A stretch of DNA of 64,000 nucleotides, taken from the NCBI GenBank assembly GCA_963921355.3, contig OZ001190.1, forward strand, positions 3,782,001-3,846,000. Direction: 5' to 3'. The translations under genes and the position numbers were made by a program. Under the pieces are notes generated by a model, which did no database searches, was not told where the DNA came from, and was given only the letters and a program-made list of their open reading frames with translations. The stretch is from CAWUEZ02 sp963921355. Its GTDB lineage: Bacteria > Pseudomonadota > Alphaproteobacteria > Thalassobaculales > Thalassobaculaceae. Of this stretch, positions 49,217 to 57,842 are shown piece after piece (position 1 is the first letter of the stretch; every line of letters begins with the position of its first letter).

Positions 49217-49384
49217 ATGGCGAAGCCCGCGACCGTTCTGATCAAAATGGTCAGCACCGCCGACACTGGGTACTTCTACGTCACGAAGAAGAACCCGCGG
49301 ACGAAGACCGAGAAACTGGAGCTGCGCAAGTACGACCCGGTTGCTCGCAAGCACGTTCTGTTCAAGGAAGCCAAGATCAAGTGA
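49217..49384 (+). CDS. rpmG: 50S ribosomal protein L33
   Basis: A 55-codon ORF reads MAKPATVLIKMVSTADTGYF and then YVTKKNPRTKTEKLELRKYD, ending in FKEAKIK. This is ribosomal protein L33 in its long form, a large-subunit zinc-independent type (no CxxC pairs). It is preceded by AAGGAG and a strong promoter and followed by a clear terminator, forming a monocistronic unit. Confidence 0.96.
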   Translation: MAKPATVLIKMVSTADTGYFYVTKKNPRTKTEKLELRKYDPVARKHVLFKEAKIK

Positions 49385-49412
49385 TCTTTCCTGCCGGCTG
49401 ACCGGTTACGCT

Positions 49413-49442
49413 GGGCCGCCCGTTGGGCGGCCTTTCGCTTTT
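49413..49442 (+). terminator. Rho-independent terminator of rpmG
   Basis: GGCCGCCC (49414-49421), a GTT loop and GGGCGGCC (49425-49432) form an 8-bp GC stem, followed by TTTCGCTTTT. It lies 30 bases past the rpmG stop and separates it from the convergent pleD gene. Confidence 0.85.
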
Positions 49443-49479
49443 ATGAGCCGGTCGCTGGACGGGATCGGGGTGGGCCGGA

Positions 49480-50883
49480 TCAGGACGCCGTTGAAACCTG
49501 GGATTGCGTCGTCCCCGGGGCCAGTTCCACGCGGTTGCGTCCGAGGTTCTTTGCCTGATAGAGCGCCGCATCGGCGCGGCCGATCAGTTGGTCGCCGCTG
49601 TCGTCGCCGTCGACCACCCGCATGGCACAGCCGATGCTGATCGTGACCCGCAATTCGGTGCCGTCCTCCAGAACGAGGGGTGTTTTCGCCACCACCTCAC
49701 GGAGCCGTTCGGCCACCATCATCGCGAACTCTTCCGGCGTATCGGGCATCACCACGACGAATTCTTCGCCGCCCAGGCGCGACACGAGATCGACGTTGCA
49801 CACACTCGATCGCATCAGGTCCGTGATCTGCTTCAGGACTTTGTCGCCGATCGCGTGCCCGTAGGTGTCGTTGACCTTCTTGAAATGGTCGACATCCACC
49901 ACGAGCAGCGCCAGTGACTTCTGACGGTCCGCCGTATCCGCCATCAGACGGGTAAGGTGTGAGAACAGATAACGCCGGTTGTACAAGCCCGTGAGACTGT
50001 CCGTCAGGGCGAGAGCGAGACTCTGTTCATACGACTCCCGCATCCGCTCCTGGTATCGGCGCCGGCGGATCTGCGTGCGCACCCGCGCCAGCATTTCGGT
50101 GCGATCCATCGGCTTCATCAGATAGTCGTTCACGCCGAGATCGAGCGCCTTCGCCAATTTCTCCGTCTGATCCTCCTCACCGACCATCAGGATGGGGATA
50201 TGGCGGGTGGTCTCATTGGCGCGAAACTGAGAAACGAGCCGCAACGCGTCGTCATCGATCAGGTTCAGACAGCAGATCACCAGGTCGTAGTCGCCCTGAC
50301 TGGCCCGTTGGAAGCCGGAGGCGCCATCGGCGACCTGATCGACGTGGTCATGGTCGACCGCCAGGCTTTCCCGCAGGTTCATGGCATCGACCCGATTGTC
50401 TTCGATCGCTAGAATCCGCGCCCCGGTGACATCGATCTCCGTGAGCGCCCGGTTCTCCTGCATGCCCAGTTTGGAGGAGGTTTCCTCCCGCAGCCGCCAC
50501 TCGTCCATCATCATCTTCAGTCGCAACAGCGACCGGACCCGGGCAAACAGAGCGGCGTCCAGAACCGGTTTGGTCAGGAAGTCGTCGGCGCCGGCCTCAA
50601 TTCCCCGGACCCGGTCCGACACGTCCGACAGGGCCGTGACCATCACGACGGGAAGATGGGTTGTCTTCGGATCCTGTTTGATGCGCTGGCAGACTTCGAA
50701 GCCGTCCATTCCCGGCATCATCACGTCCAGCAGCACGATGTCGGGCATTTCGTTGGCAATAACGTCCAACGCTTCGGGCCCGTTGTAAGCCGTCAAGACG
50801 TCGAAGTATTCGGCCGTCAGTTTCGCTTCTAGAAGCTTGACGTTTGGCAGGACGTCATCGACGACGAGCACGCGTCCCGGCAT
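49480..50883 (-). CDS. pleD: PleD-like diguanylate cyclase response regulator
   Basis: The 467-aa protein has a receiver (D53), a second degenerate receiver (about 155-275, with VICCLNL where the phospho-acceptor is expected) and a GGDEF domain with GGEEF at 371-375. This is the PleD arrangement, producing c-di-GMP in response to phosphorylation. The inhibitory I-site RxxD is altered: the position nine residues before GGEEF is Cys362 (CNVD), so product feedback through that site may be missing. It follows divK by 7 bases, as in other alphaproteobacteria, and converges with the rpmG unit. Confidence 0.93.
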   Translation of the reverse strand: MPGRVLVVDDVLPNVKLLEAKLTAEYFDVLTAYNGPEALDVIANEMPDIVLLDVMMPGMDGFEVCQRIKQDPKTTHLPVVMVTALSDVSDRVRGIEAGADDFLTKPVLDAALFARVRSLLRLKMMMDEWRLREETSSKLGMQENRALTEIDVTGARILAIEDNRVDAMNLRESLAVDHDHVDQVADGASGFQRASQGDYDLVICCLNLIDDDALRLVSQFRANETTRHIPILMVGEEDQTEKLAKALDLGVNDYLMKPMDRTEMLARVRTQIRRRRYQERMRESYEQSLALALTDSLTGLYNRRYLFSHLTRLMADTADRQKSLALLVVDVDHFKKVNDTYGHAIGDKVLKQITDLMRSSVCNVDLVSRLGGEEFVVVMPDTPEEFAMMVAERLREVVAKTPLVLEDGTELRVTISIGCAMRVVDGDDSGDQLIGRADAALYQAKNLGRNRVELAPGTTQSQVSTAS

Positions 50884-50890
50884 GCCTTAA

Positions 50891-51313
50891 TCACCGAAGG
50901 AACTGCTTAACGGTATCGAGGAAGTGGCCGACCGAGATTGGCTTGGCGATATAGGCCTCGCATCCGCCTTCCCGGATCTTTTCCTCATCGCCCTTCATCG
51001 CAAACGCCGTCACCGCAATCACCGGGATAGACTTCAAGCGGTCATCTTCTTTGATCCACTTGGTCACTTCCAGGCCCGATACCTCCGGAAGTTGAATATC
51101 CATCAGGATCAGATCGGGCCGCCGGTCGCGCACCAGTCGCAGCGCTTCCATACCGTCGCGGGTGCAAATGATGTTGTAGCCGTGCGCCTCCAGCAGGTCA
51201 TGAAAGAGCTTCATATTAAGCTCGTTGTCCTCAACGACGAGGACCGTCTTGGCCTGCGGGTTTCCCACCTCTTGGACGCCGTCCTCTGCTCCAACCGATG
51301 TCATGCTGCTCAC
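50891..51313 (-). CDS. divK: Polar differentiation response regulator DivK
   Basis: The 140-aa single receiver domain carries D72 in LILMDIQLP and a conserved Lys in YIAKPIS, and matches DivK, the essential cell-cycle receiver of alphaproteobacteria. An N-terminal 20-residue polar extension precedes the usual start (AKTVLVVEDN), so 51304 is an alternative start. It heads the divK-pleD operon. A TATAAT-like -10 lies at 51367-51372 on this strand, with no strong -35, about 55 bases before the start. Confidence 0.93.
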   Translation of the reverse strand: MSSMTSVGAEDGVQEVGNPQAKTVLVVEDNELNMKLFHDLLEAHGYNIICTRDGMEALRLVRDRRPDLILMDIQLPEVSGLEVTKWIKEDDRLKSIPVIAVTAFAMKGDEEKIREGGCEAYIAKPISVGHFLDTVKQFLR

Positions 51314-51435
51314 AACCTTAATCTGTTCTGGTCTAATTCAGTCCCGCTTCGCAGGTTGGGTTCGTGATTATAAAGCCGTCCCTTGATATGGGACTGTACA
51401 TCGATCAGTACTGAAGCACCACGCATGAGGCTATC

Positions 51436-52386
51436 GTGGGATCCAAGTCTAGTCTCGACACGACCGGTTTGCGTCTTGGAGTCGATCTCGGCGGCACCAA
51501 GACCGAGGTCATCGCCCTCGATCAGGAGGGCCGCGAACTGGATCGACTGCGCCGGCCCTCACCGCGCGAGGACTATGCGGCAACGATCCGGGCAGTTGCC
51601 GAAGCCGTGCGCGCCGTCGAAGAACGCCTGGGGACGTCCGGAACCGTTGGGGTCGGCATCCCCGGCACCCTGTCGCGCGCCACCGGACTTATCAAGAACG
51701 CGAATTCCACCTGGCTCATCGGCCATCCGCTGGACCGCGACCTCTCCGACGCCCTCGAGCGGCCGGTCCGCGTGCAGAATGACGCCAACTGTTTCGCGAT
51801 CTCCGAGGCTGTCGATGGTGCGGCGAAGGGCGCCGAGATTGTCTTCGGTGTGATTATGGGCACCGGAGTCGGGGGTGGGTTCGTGGTGAATCGCCAGATC
51901 ATCGACGGCCCGATGGGAATTACAGGCGAATGGGGGCACATCCCCCTGCCCTGGATGTCAGCCGAAGAGGCGCCGGGCCCCGCCTGCTACTGCGGCCGGT
52001 CAGGCTGCCTGGAGACCTTTCTGTCCGGTCCCGGCATGACCAAGCGCTTCAATGAGACCCACCCGCAAGCGCCCCAACCCGATCCACGCCAGATCGCCGA
52101 TGCGGCGGATCGTGGAGACCCCGCCGCTTCGCGGTATGTCGAGCTCTACTGTGACCGGGTGGCGAGAGGCCTGGCCTGTGTCATCAACCTGCTCGATCCC
52201 GAGGTCATCGTTCTGGGAGGCGGTCTGTCGAATTGGTCCCGACTATACGATTCCGTCCCGGACCTACTGCAGCGCTACGTCTTTTCGGACCGGGTCGACA
52301 CCCAGATCCGGCGGCCCCACCACGGCGACAGCTCCGGCGTCCGCGGAGCGGCCTGGCTATGGCCGGCGGATGGGAAGAGTCCCTGA
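51436..52386 (+). CDS. ROK-family sugar kinase
   Basis: The 316-aa protein is a ROK-family sugar kinase. It has GVDLGGTKTEV (ATP loop) near the N terminus, the ENDANCFA-like block QNDANCFAISE, a MGTGVGGG motif and the zinc-binding signature CYCGRSGCLE, as in fructokinase Mak and N-acetylmannosamine kinase. No HTH is present, so it is an enzyme rather than a repressor. The start is a GTG at 51436. It is followed 7 bases later by dinB; the two are probably co-transcribed, though unrelated in function. Sugar substrate is not determinable. Confidence 0.92.
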   Translation: MGSKSSLDTTGLRLGVDLGGTKTEVIALDQEGRELDRLRRPSPREDYAATIRAVAEAVRAVEERLGTSGTVGVGIPGTLSRATGLIKNANSTWLIGHPLDRDLSDALERPVRVQNDANCFAISEAVDGAAKGAEIVFGVIMGTGVGGGFVVNRQIIDGPMGITGEWGHIPLPWMSAEEAPGPACYCGRSGCLETFLSGPGMTKRFNETHPQAPQPDPRQIADAADRGDPAASRYVELYCDRVARGLACVINLLDPEVIVLGGGLSNWSRLYDSVPDLLQRYVFSDRVDTQIRRPHHGDSSGVRGAAWLWPADGKSP

Positions 52387-52393
52387 GCCGGCC

Positions 52394-53707
52394 ATGACCG
52401 ACGGGCCTCAACTGTGCCGGGACTGCTTCGAGTGGTCGCAGAGCGCTACCGAAAGATGCGTCGCCTGCGGGTCGCCCCGCCTCATCGCGGACCCCGAACT
52501 CCGGGATCTCACGGTCGCGCATCTCGATTGCGACGCCTTCTATGCCAGCGTGGAGAAACGAGACAACCCGGACCTCGTCGATAAACCGGTCATCGTCGGC
52601 GGCGGCCGGCGCGGCGTGGTTTCAGCCGCCTGCTACGTAGCGCGGGTCTACGGGATCCGATCCGCAATGCCCATGTTCAAGGCGCTGGCCGCCTGCCCCC
52701 ATGCCACCGTGATCCGGCCGGATATGAAGAAGTACGCCGCCGTCGGCAACGAGGTCCGCGACCTGATGCGGGCGGTGACGCCGATCGTGGAGCCGCTGTC
52801 GATCGATGAGGCGTTCATGGACCTCGCGGGAACCCAACGCCTGCACAAGGCCCCCCCTGCCGAAACCCTCGCCCGGCTGGCCCGCACGATCGAGGACACG
52901 GTCGGCGTGACTGTCTCGATCGGCCTGAGCTTCAACAAATTCCTCGCCAAAGTGGCCTCCGACCTGGACAAGCCCCGTGGCTTCCATGTGATCGGGCGCG
53001 CAGCGGCCCTGCCGTTTCTGTCCGCTCAACCGGTTTCCATCCTGTGGGGTGTCGGCAAGGCCCTGCAACGCAAGCTCGTGGCCGACGGCATCAACACGAT
53101 CGGTGACCTGCAGAGCTTCGAGGAAACCGAGCTGATGCGCCGCTACGGCAGCATCGGAAGCCGGTTGGCCCGGTTCTCCCGTGCCGAGGACTCGCGTGCG
53201 GTCGAGCCGGCTTCCGTTGCCAAGAGCGTGTCGAACGAAACCACGTTCGACAGCGATCTGGCCGCCATCGACGACCTGCGGCCGTATCTCTGGCGCCTGA
53301 GCGAAGAGGTCTCGGGGCGCCTCAAACGCAAGGGCATCGCCGGAGGCGTCGTCACCCTCAAGCTGAAGACCTCGGCCTTCAAGACCTTGACCCGGCAGCA
53401 GCGTCTGCCCTCGCCGACGCAGCTCGCCGACCGGATCTACCGGACCGCCGACGCCCTGCTCGGGGCCCAGGCCGACGGTCGCCGGTTTCGTCTGATCGGG
53501 GTCGGTGTCTCCGACCTGCAGAGCGAAACGGTGGCCGATCCGACGGACCTTGCGGAACCGGATCAGGAGACCCGCCGACGGGTCGAACAGGCCATGGACT
53601 CGGTACGCGCCAAACTCGGGGCCCAGGCCATCGGCAAGGGCCGCGCCCTCCGGGTCCGGACCTTCAAGCAGCAGCCGTCCGACCGTACCCCTGGAGAAGA
53701 AGGCTGA
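52394..53707 (+). CDS. dinB: DNA polymerase IV with N-terminal Cys4 extension
   Basis: The 437-aa protein is a Y-family polymerase. HLDCDAFYASVE gives the first catalytic Asp and SIDEAFMDL the second. The little finger lies at the C terminus. Its N terminus carries four cysteines (C8, C11, C22, C25) that could bind zinc before the polymerase core begins near residue 37. This extension is known in a set of alphaproteobacterial DinB proteins. It performs error-prone synthesis past lesions and on stalled forks. The ATG at 52394 is used because the upstream ORF belongs to the ROK gene's frame. Confidence 0.93.
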   Translation: MTDGPQLCRDCFEWSQSATERCVACGSPRLIADPELRDLTVAHLDCDAFYASVEKRDNPDLVDKPVIVGGGRRGVVSAACYVARVYGIRSAMPMFKALAACPHATVIRPDMKKYAAVGNEVRDLMRAVTPIVEPLSIDEAFMDLAGTQRLHKAPPAETLARLARTIEDTVGVTVSIGLSFNKFLAKVASDLDKPRGFHVIGRAAALPFLSAQPVSILWGVGKALQRKLVADGINTIGDLQSFEETELMRRYGSIGSRLARFSRAEDSRAVEPASVAKSVSNETTFDSDLAAIDDLRPYLWRLSEEVSGRLKRKGIAGGVVTLKLKTSAFKTLTRQQRLPSPTQLADRIYRTADALLGAQADGRRFRLIGVGVSDLQSETVADPTDLAEPDQETRRRVEQAMDSVRAKLGAQAIGKGRALRVRTFKQQPSDRTPGEEG

Positions 53708-53750
53708 TCCGCGGCGCCGGAACCGTGCCGCAGGCTTCAGATCCGAGGTG

Positions 53751-54590
53751 TCAGCAACGGGCCGGAACCGCCAGCGCCTCCAGTTCCTCCAGCACCATCC
53801 GCACCGAGAAGTCCCCGTAGTCGACGGTCAATGACCGGGCGATCCCATTGTGCAGGAGTTCGACGGTCATCTCGAAATCCGGTTCGGCAGCGTTGTCGTC
53901 GGTCGGAAACCAAGCGAGACGCGCCGGCCAGAACGGCCCCTGAGCGGCGTCGGCGTCGATCGGCGCGGCCTCCTCCCGCTGGTCCCCAATGACGGCGGAG
54001 ATCAGATACGGCGGCTCGACTTCGCTGCCATCGAAGACTTCGGCACGCATGAACCGGCGGCCCGCAACGGCCGCCTCGAGCAGGCGCACGGTATGCAGGG
54101 ACGGGAACATGGTCTCGGATCCGAGCTCGAACTCCAGCGATTCCGGCGCCGAGAACTCCGCGGTCCCGCCGTCTGAGCCCAATGGAAGCGGCATGGATGC
54201 CCGACCTTCGACCCGTTCGACCGTGTCCCCCCGGTAGCGCTCCACGACAAAGCGATAAAAGTCGCCTTTCTTCGACTCCCAGGTCGTGTATTTCGACTGC
54301 AGGGTGAAGTTCTCTCCGTCCGCCCGGGAGAAATCCATGAAGTAGCGCTGTTCGACCGACCAGCCGTCGCAATCGTCACGCCACTCAAACCCCATACGGC
54401 CCGACACGCCGATGACGTCAGACGAGGACGCCGCGCTCTCCAACGAGACGGCATACAGCGCGCGGTGCGGCTGAACGACAGCCGCAGCCGCCGCCGTTGT
54501 CGCACCGCCCGCAAAGGCTCCGACTGCCAAGGTCAGGGCCAGCCCACGAACCATCGCCGCGCTGCGCTGGCGCCCGATCCAAGAAACCAT
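53751..54590 (-). CDS. eipB: EipB-family cell-envelope protein
   Basis: The 279-aa protein begins with a signal-like N terminus (MVSWIGRQRSAAMVRGLALT and an Ala-rich end) and matches EipB/DUF1849, a periplasmic beta-spiral protein of alphaproteobacteria that maintains envelope integrity. Typical features are HRALYAVSLESA, ECDGW-like DDCDGWSVEQRYFMD and two well-spaced Cys residues (DDC near the N-terminal third, and the C-terminal Cys). The start at 54590 has a GAGGTGA site; the ORF start at 54614 is less well supported. It stands alone on the minus strand between dinB and a diguanylate cyclase. Confidence 0.85.
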   Translation of the reverse strand: MVSWIGRQRSAAMVRGLALTLAVGAFAGGATTAAAAAVVQPHRALYAVSLESAASSSDVIGVSGRMGFEWRDDCDGWSVEQRYFMDFSRADGENFTLQSKYTTWESKKGDFYRFVVERYRGDTVERVEGRASMPLPLGSDGGTAEFSAPESLEFELGSETMFPSLHTVRLLEAAVAGRRFMRAEVFDGSEVEPPYLISAVIGDQREEAAPIDADAAQGPFWPARLAWFPTDDNAAEPDFEMTVELLHNGIARSLTVDYGDFSVRMVLEELEALAVPARC

Positions 54591-54772
54591 GTGGTTCACC
54601 TCATGCGAAATCATCTGCGCTGACTATGGCATGACGAAGGGGGCGGAAAAATGGCCCTTCCTCGACGCCGGCCAACGGCAAGAATTTCCCACAGCGCCGG
54701 CGGTACAATCGATCACCTCGGAAAATATGTATTTATAACAGTTAGTTAGAAAAAGGCACTTGGACCGATGAT

Positions 54773-54789
54773 TTGGCACGGCGGCTGCA
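54773..54789 (+). promoter_or_regulatory. Sigma-54 (-24/-12) promoter upstream of the GGDEF gene
   Basis: TTGGCACGGCGGCTGCA matches YTGGCACGRNNNTTGCW at 16 of 17 positions. GG (54775-54776) and GC (54787-54788) are spaced by 10 bases. The predicted start of transcription is about 20 bases before the ATG at 54822, with a GGAGGA ribosome site between. An AT-rich stretch lies just upstream (about 54722-54754). Confidence 0.75.
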
Positions 54790-54821
54790 AATGACGCAGC
54801 GACCCCTTTTGGAGGACTGCC

Positions 54822-55532
54822 ATGTCGACCGACGCCGCTCTGGCAACAGTGCCCCTGGACGGCCCCAGCGCCCGCCTGTACGCGGAAGTCGCCGGCATGC
54901 TGGCACGCTTCAACGGCGCGCTCGAGGACGACACACCATCGCCGCAGCTGACGAACGACGAGACGACCGCCGCCTTACGCCTCGCCCTGGTCGCCATGAC
55001 CGAAGCGCAGAAGAGAATTGAACGCCAGCAGGCCCGAATCTCCGAACTGGAGTGTCTTTCGGTAACCGACGAACTGACCGGCGCGATGAATCGCCGGGGC
55101 TTCGACATGCAGCTTCGCAAGGCCATCGCCCAGGCCAAGCGACACGACCAGGGCGGTGTCGTCCTGATGATTGACCTCGACCGGTTCAAGGATGTGAACG
55201 ACACCTACGGCCATGCTGCCGGCGATGAACTGCTTCAGACGGTGGCGAGCGTGTTGTGTCGAGACGTCCGCGAAAGCGACACCGTGGCCCGCCTCGGTGG
55301 CGACGAATTCGCCGTCCTGATGCCGGACCTAGAAGAACAGGACGGCCTCAAGCGCGCCTTGCGGGTCAGCGAGCACCTGAACTCCGCAAACCTGTCATGG
55401 AACGGCATGATGCTTTCGATCTCCGCCAGCGTCGGCGCTGTCCGTTATGAGACCGAAGACAAGCCCGCCCTGGTCATGCAGCGGGCCGATACCGTGATGT
55501 ATGCGCAGAAAGCGGCCCGCCGGTCCGATTGA
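54822..55532 (+). CDS. Small soluble GGDEF diguanylate cyclase
   Basis: The 236-aa protein has an N-terminal helical region of about 80 residues, with no recognised sensor, followed by a GGDEF domain. GGDEF occupies 159-163 and the inhibitory site R150-E-S-D153 is intact, so feedback by c-di-GMP is expected. No membrane segment is present. It is preceded by a near-perfect sigma-54 promoter, suggesting activator-controlled expression. It converges with the SPOR lipoprotein gene. Confidence 0.92.
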   Translation: MSTDAALATVPLDGPSARLYAEVAGMLARFNGALEDDTPSPQLTNDETTAALRLALVAMTEAQKRIERQQARISELECLSVTDELTGAMNRRGFDMQLRKAIAQAKRHDQGGVVLMIDLDRFKDVNDTYGHAAGDELLQTVASVLCRDVRESDTVARLGGDEFAVLMPDLEEQDGLKRALRVSEHLNSANLSWNGMMLSISASVGAVRYETEDKPALVMQRADTVMYAQKAARRSD

Positions 55533-55605
55533 GCGTGCCGACCGGCGACCAATTGTTCGGAGGGCTCGGAAAGCCCAGGCCGGAATCGACTCCGAAACTG
55601 CAGGA

Positions 55606-56457
55606 TCAGTAGAGGGTGGCAAGCAGCGGCGTGTCGTCGAGGCGCACGATCCAGGGTTGCTTGCCGTCGACCTCACCCAGGGACGCCTTGACCTGACTGG
55701 CCCTGCCGGGACCGAACGGTCCGACCACGACCCGGTTCCAGGTCTGCCCCTGGATGGATGCCTGACGCACAAACGGGGACATCGCTTCGAACCGCTTGGC
55801 CAATCCGTCCGCCCGCTCCGCGTCCCGCAGGGAACCGATGACAACATAGACGCCGCCGGCCGCTTCCAGGTCTCGAGATTTCTCGTCTGTCGGCACTTGG
55901 CGGTTGGCCGCTTTGCCACCGGCCCGCAAGCCAATCGAGCGGGCAACCGGCATCACCGGATCGGGGTCGCTCCAGCCATCGGACCGCGCACTGACGGTCA
56001 GTGGCCGGGTTTCCGGCGCCGGAACGACCGCGTCCTCGGTGATCACGACCCCCGGGGTTTCGACCTCAGGGACGGCCGGCCGGGCGAACGGCAGCACCAG
56101 GGCGATCTGTTTCGGCCCTTTCTCGGCCGCCTTGAGGTCCATCGCCCCCACGTTCAGCCGCTCGTCATACGACGAAACCAAGACCCCGTCGTCGAAGTCT
56201 CCGGGGTGGTGGGAGACGACGGCCCGGGCGCTGGCGAGCGTTTCAGGCTCCGCTTCCTGGCACAGCGGCTTGCCGAAGATTGAGCGCGCCAGAGCGCAGT
56301 CCTGTTCAACGGCCGCCGACAGCACATGGTCGGTCGATGTTTTACCGGTGGTGAGGTAGCTGATTCCGGATATCGCAGAGGATGCGATGGTGACCGGCAG
56401 GGGAAGACATCCGCCGAGGAGCAACGGAACAGCAGCAATTGCGACGATTCGAATCAT
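55606..56457 (-). CDS. SPOR-domain lipoprotein
   Basis: The 283-aa protein has a lipoprotein signal peptide (MIRIVAIAAVPLLLGGC; LGGC lipobox at residues 14-17). A middle region of no recognised type follows, and a C-terminal SPOR domain (about 205-283, VYVVIGSLRDAERADGLAKR and a VGPFG segment). SPOR domains bind denuded peptidoglycan strands at division sites. It is probably an outer-membrane or periplasmic lipoprotein involved in cell-wall processing; the partner is unknown. It is divergent from rnd. Confidence 0.85.
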   Translation of the reverse strand: MIRIVAIAAVPLLLGGCLPLPVTIASSAISGISYLTTGKTSTDHVLSAAVEQDCALARSIFGKPLCQEAEPETLASARAVVSHHPGDFDDGVLVSSYDERLNVGAMDLKAAEKGPKQIALVLPFARPAVPEVETPGVVITEDAVVPAPETRPLTVSARSDGWSDPDPVMPVARSIGLRAGGKAANRQVPTDEKSRDLEAAGGVYVVIGSLRDAERADGLAKRFEAMSPFVRQASIQGQTWNRVVVGPFGPGRASQVKASLGEVDGKQPWIVRLDDTPLLATLY

Positions 56458-56616
56458 AGTGAATCTCCCGCCCCCTCAGACGCTTGTTCAATGAATCTTC
56501 ATCTATTTCTCAGCACTGTGCAACTCATGGGAACTGACTAAAATACGAAGAAAATTGGACAACCGGGTTCGATCTCGAAAACGAATCCGGTTTCAAGGAC
56601 TTACACCAGGATGGCC

Positions 56617-56644
56617 TTGCGCCGGCCCAACGCTGGTGTATAGG
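56617..56644 (+). promoter_or_regulatory. Promoter-like hexamers upstream of rnd
   Basis: TTGCGC (56617-56622) and TATAGG (56639-56644) are spaced by 16 bases; the rnd ATG at 56652 begins only 7 bases after the -10. Transcripts from this promoter would be leaderless or nearly so, unless the GGAG after the -10 is used from another promoter. Confidence 0.45.
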
Positions 56645-56651
56645 AGCCGGT

Positions 56652-57812
56652 ATGACGCTCATTACCGATACCGACTCGCTGAGCGAGATCTGTCAGCGAA
56701 TCGCCGAAGACCCCTACGTCGCCATCGACACGGAGTTCATGCGGGACAAGACCTACTACTCGAAACTGTGCCTCGTGCAGCTGGCCGGCAGCGATGCCGC
56801 CGTCGCGGTCGACACTCTGGCACCAGGTCTTGATCTCACGCCGCTCTACGATCTGCTGGCCAATCCCGCGGTGACCAAGGTCTTTCACGCTGCCCGTCAG
56901 GATATCGAGATCTTTGTCCATCAGGCCAGTGCTGTCCCGCACCCGGTCTTTGACACCCAGATCGCCGCGATGGTCTGTGGTTTCGGCGATGCGGTGAGCT
57001 ACGACCGGCTCGTGCGGTCCTTGACCGGCACCCAGATCGATAAGACGTCGCGCTTCACGGATTGGAGCCACCGCCCACTGAGTGACCGCCAGATCGACTA
57101 CGCGCTGGCCGACGTGATTCACCTCCGACCGTCCTACGAAAAACTGGTCCGCCGACTGGAGAAGTCCGGCCGCTCCGGCTGGCTCGATGAAGAGATGGCA
57201 GTCCTGACCGATCTCGCCACCTACCAGGTGAAGCCCGAGGACGCCTGGCGGCGACTGAAGACGCGCAGCTCCAAGCCGAAGTTCCTGGTCGTCCTGCGCG
57301 AGTTGGCGGCCTGGCGGGAGGCCGAAGCCCAGACAAAGGACGTCCCGAGAAATCGGGTCCTGCGCGACGACGCGATCGTCGACATCGCCGCCATCGCCCC
57401 GACCTCTTCCGACGAGCTCTCCCGGTCGCGGGCCTTTAACCGGGATTCCGCCAACGGCAAGACCGGCCGAGCCATCCTCGAGGCCGTAACGCGCGCGCTG
57501 GAAAGTCCGCGCGACGCGTGGCCGACCGCCCCCGACCAGCGAGACAAGCCACAGGGCCGCCAACCGGTGGCCGAGTTGCTACGGGTGCTGCTGAAGGTTC
57601 AGTCCGATGTCCATGACGTGGCCCCCAAGCTGGTCGCGAACGCGGACGACCTGGACGCGATCGCAGCCGATGACAACGCCGATGTCGCCGCGTTGCACGG
57701 ATGGCGTCGCGAGGTCTTCGGCGATTCCGCCCTCGCCCTCAAGCATGGACGACTCGGGTTCGCATTCGACCCGGAGAACGCCCGTCTCAAACTGATCGAC
57801 GTCCCGACTTAG
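56652..57812 (+). CDS. rnd: Ribonuclease D
   Basis: The 386-aa protein is RNase D, a DEDD 3'-exoribonuclease for tRNA maturation. The motifs are D and E in AIDTEFMRDKTYYSKL, D in HAARQDIEIF and Y/D in YALADVIHLR (DEDDy type). HRDC-like helical domains follow. Length and layout match the family. A promoter is adjacent. It converges with ppx, 30 bases after its stop. Confidence 0.93.
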   Translation: MTLITDTDSLSEICQRIAEDPYVAIDTEFMRDKTYYSKLCLVQLAGSDAAVAVDTLAPGLDLTPLYDLLANPAVTKVFHAARQDIEIFVHQASAVPHPVFDTQIAAMVCGFGDAVSYDRLVRSLTGTQIDKTSRFTDWSHRPLSDRQIDYALADVIHLRPSYEKLVRRLEKSGRSGWLDEEMAVLTDLATYQVKPEDAWRRLKTRSSKPKFLVVLRELAAWREAEAQTKDVPRNRVLRDDAIVDIAAIAPTSSDELSRSRAFNRDSANGKTGRAILEAVTRALESPRDAWPTAPDQRDKPQGRQPVAELLRVLLKVQSDVHDVAPKLVANADDLDAIAADDNADVAALHGWRREVFGDSALALKHGRLGFAFDPENARLKLIDVPT

Positions 57813-57842
57813 GTGCCACAGTCACGCGCCGGAGCCGGCGGC

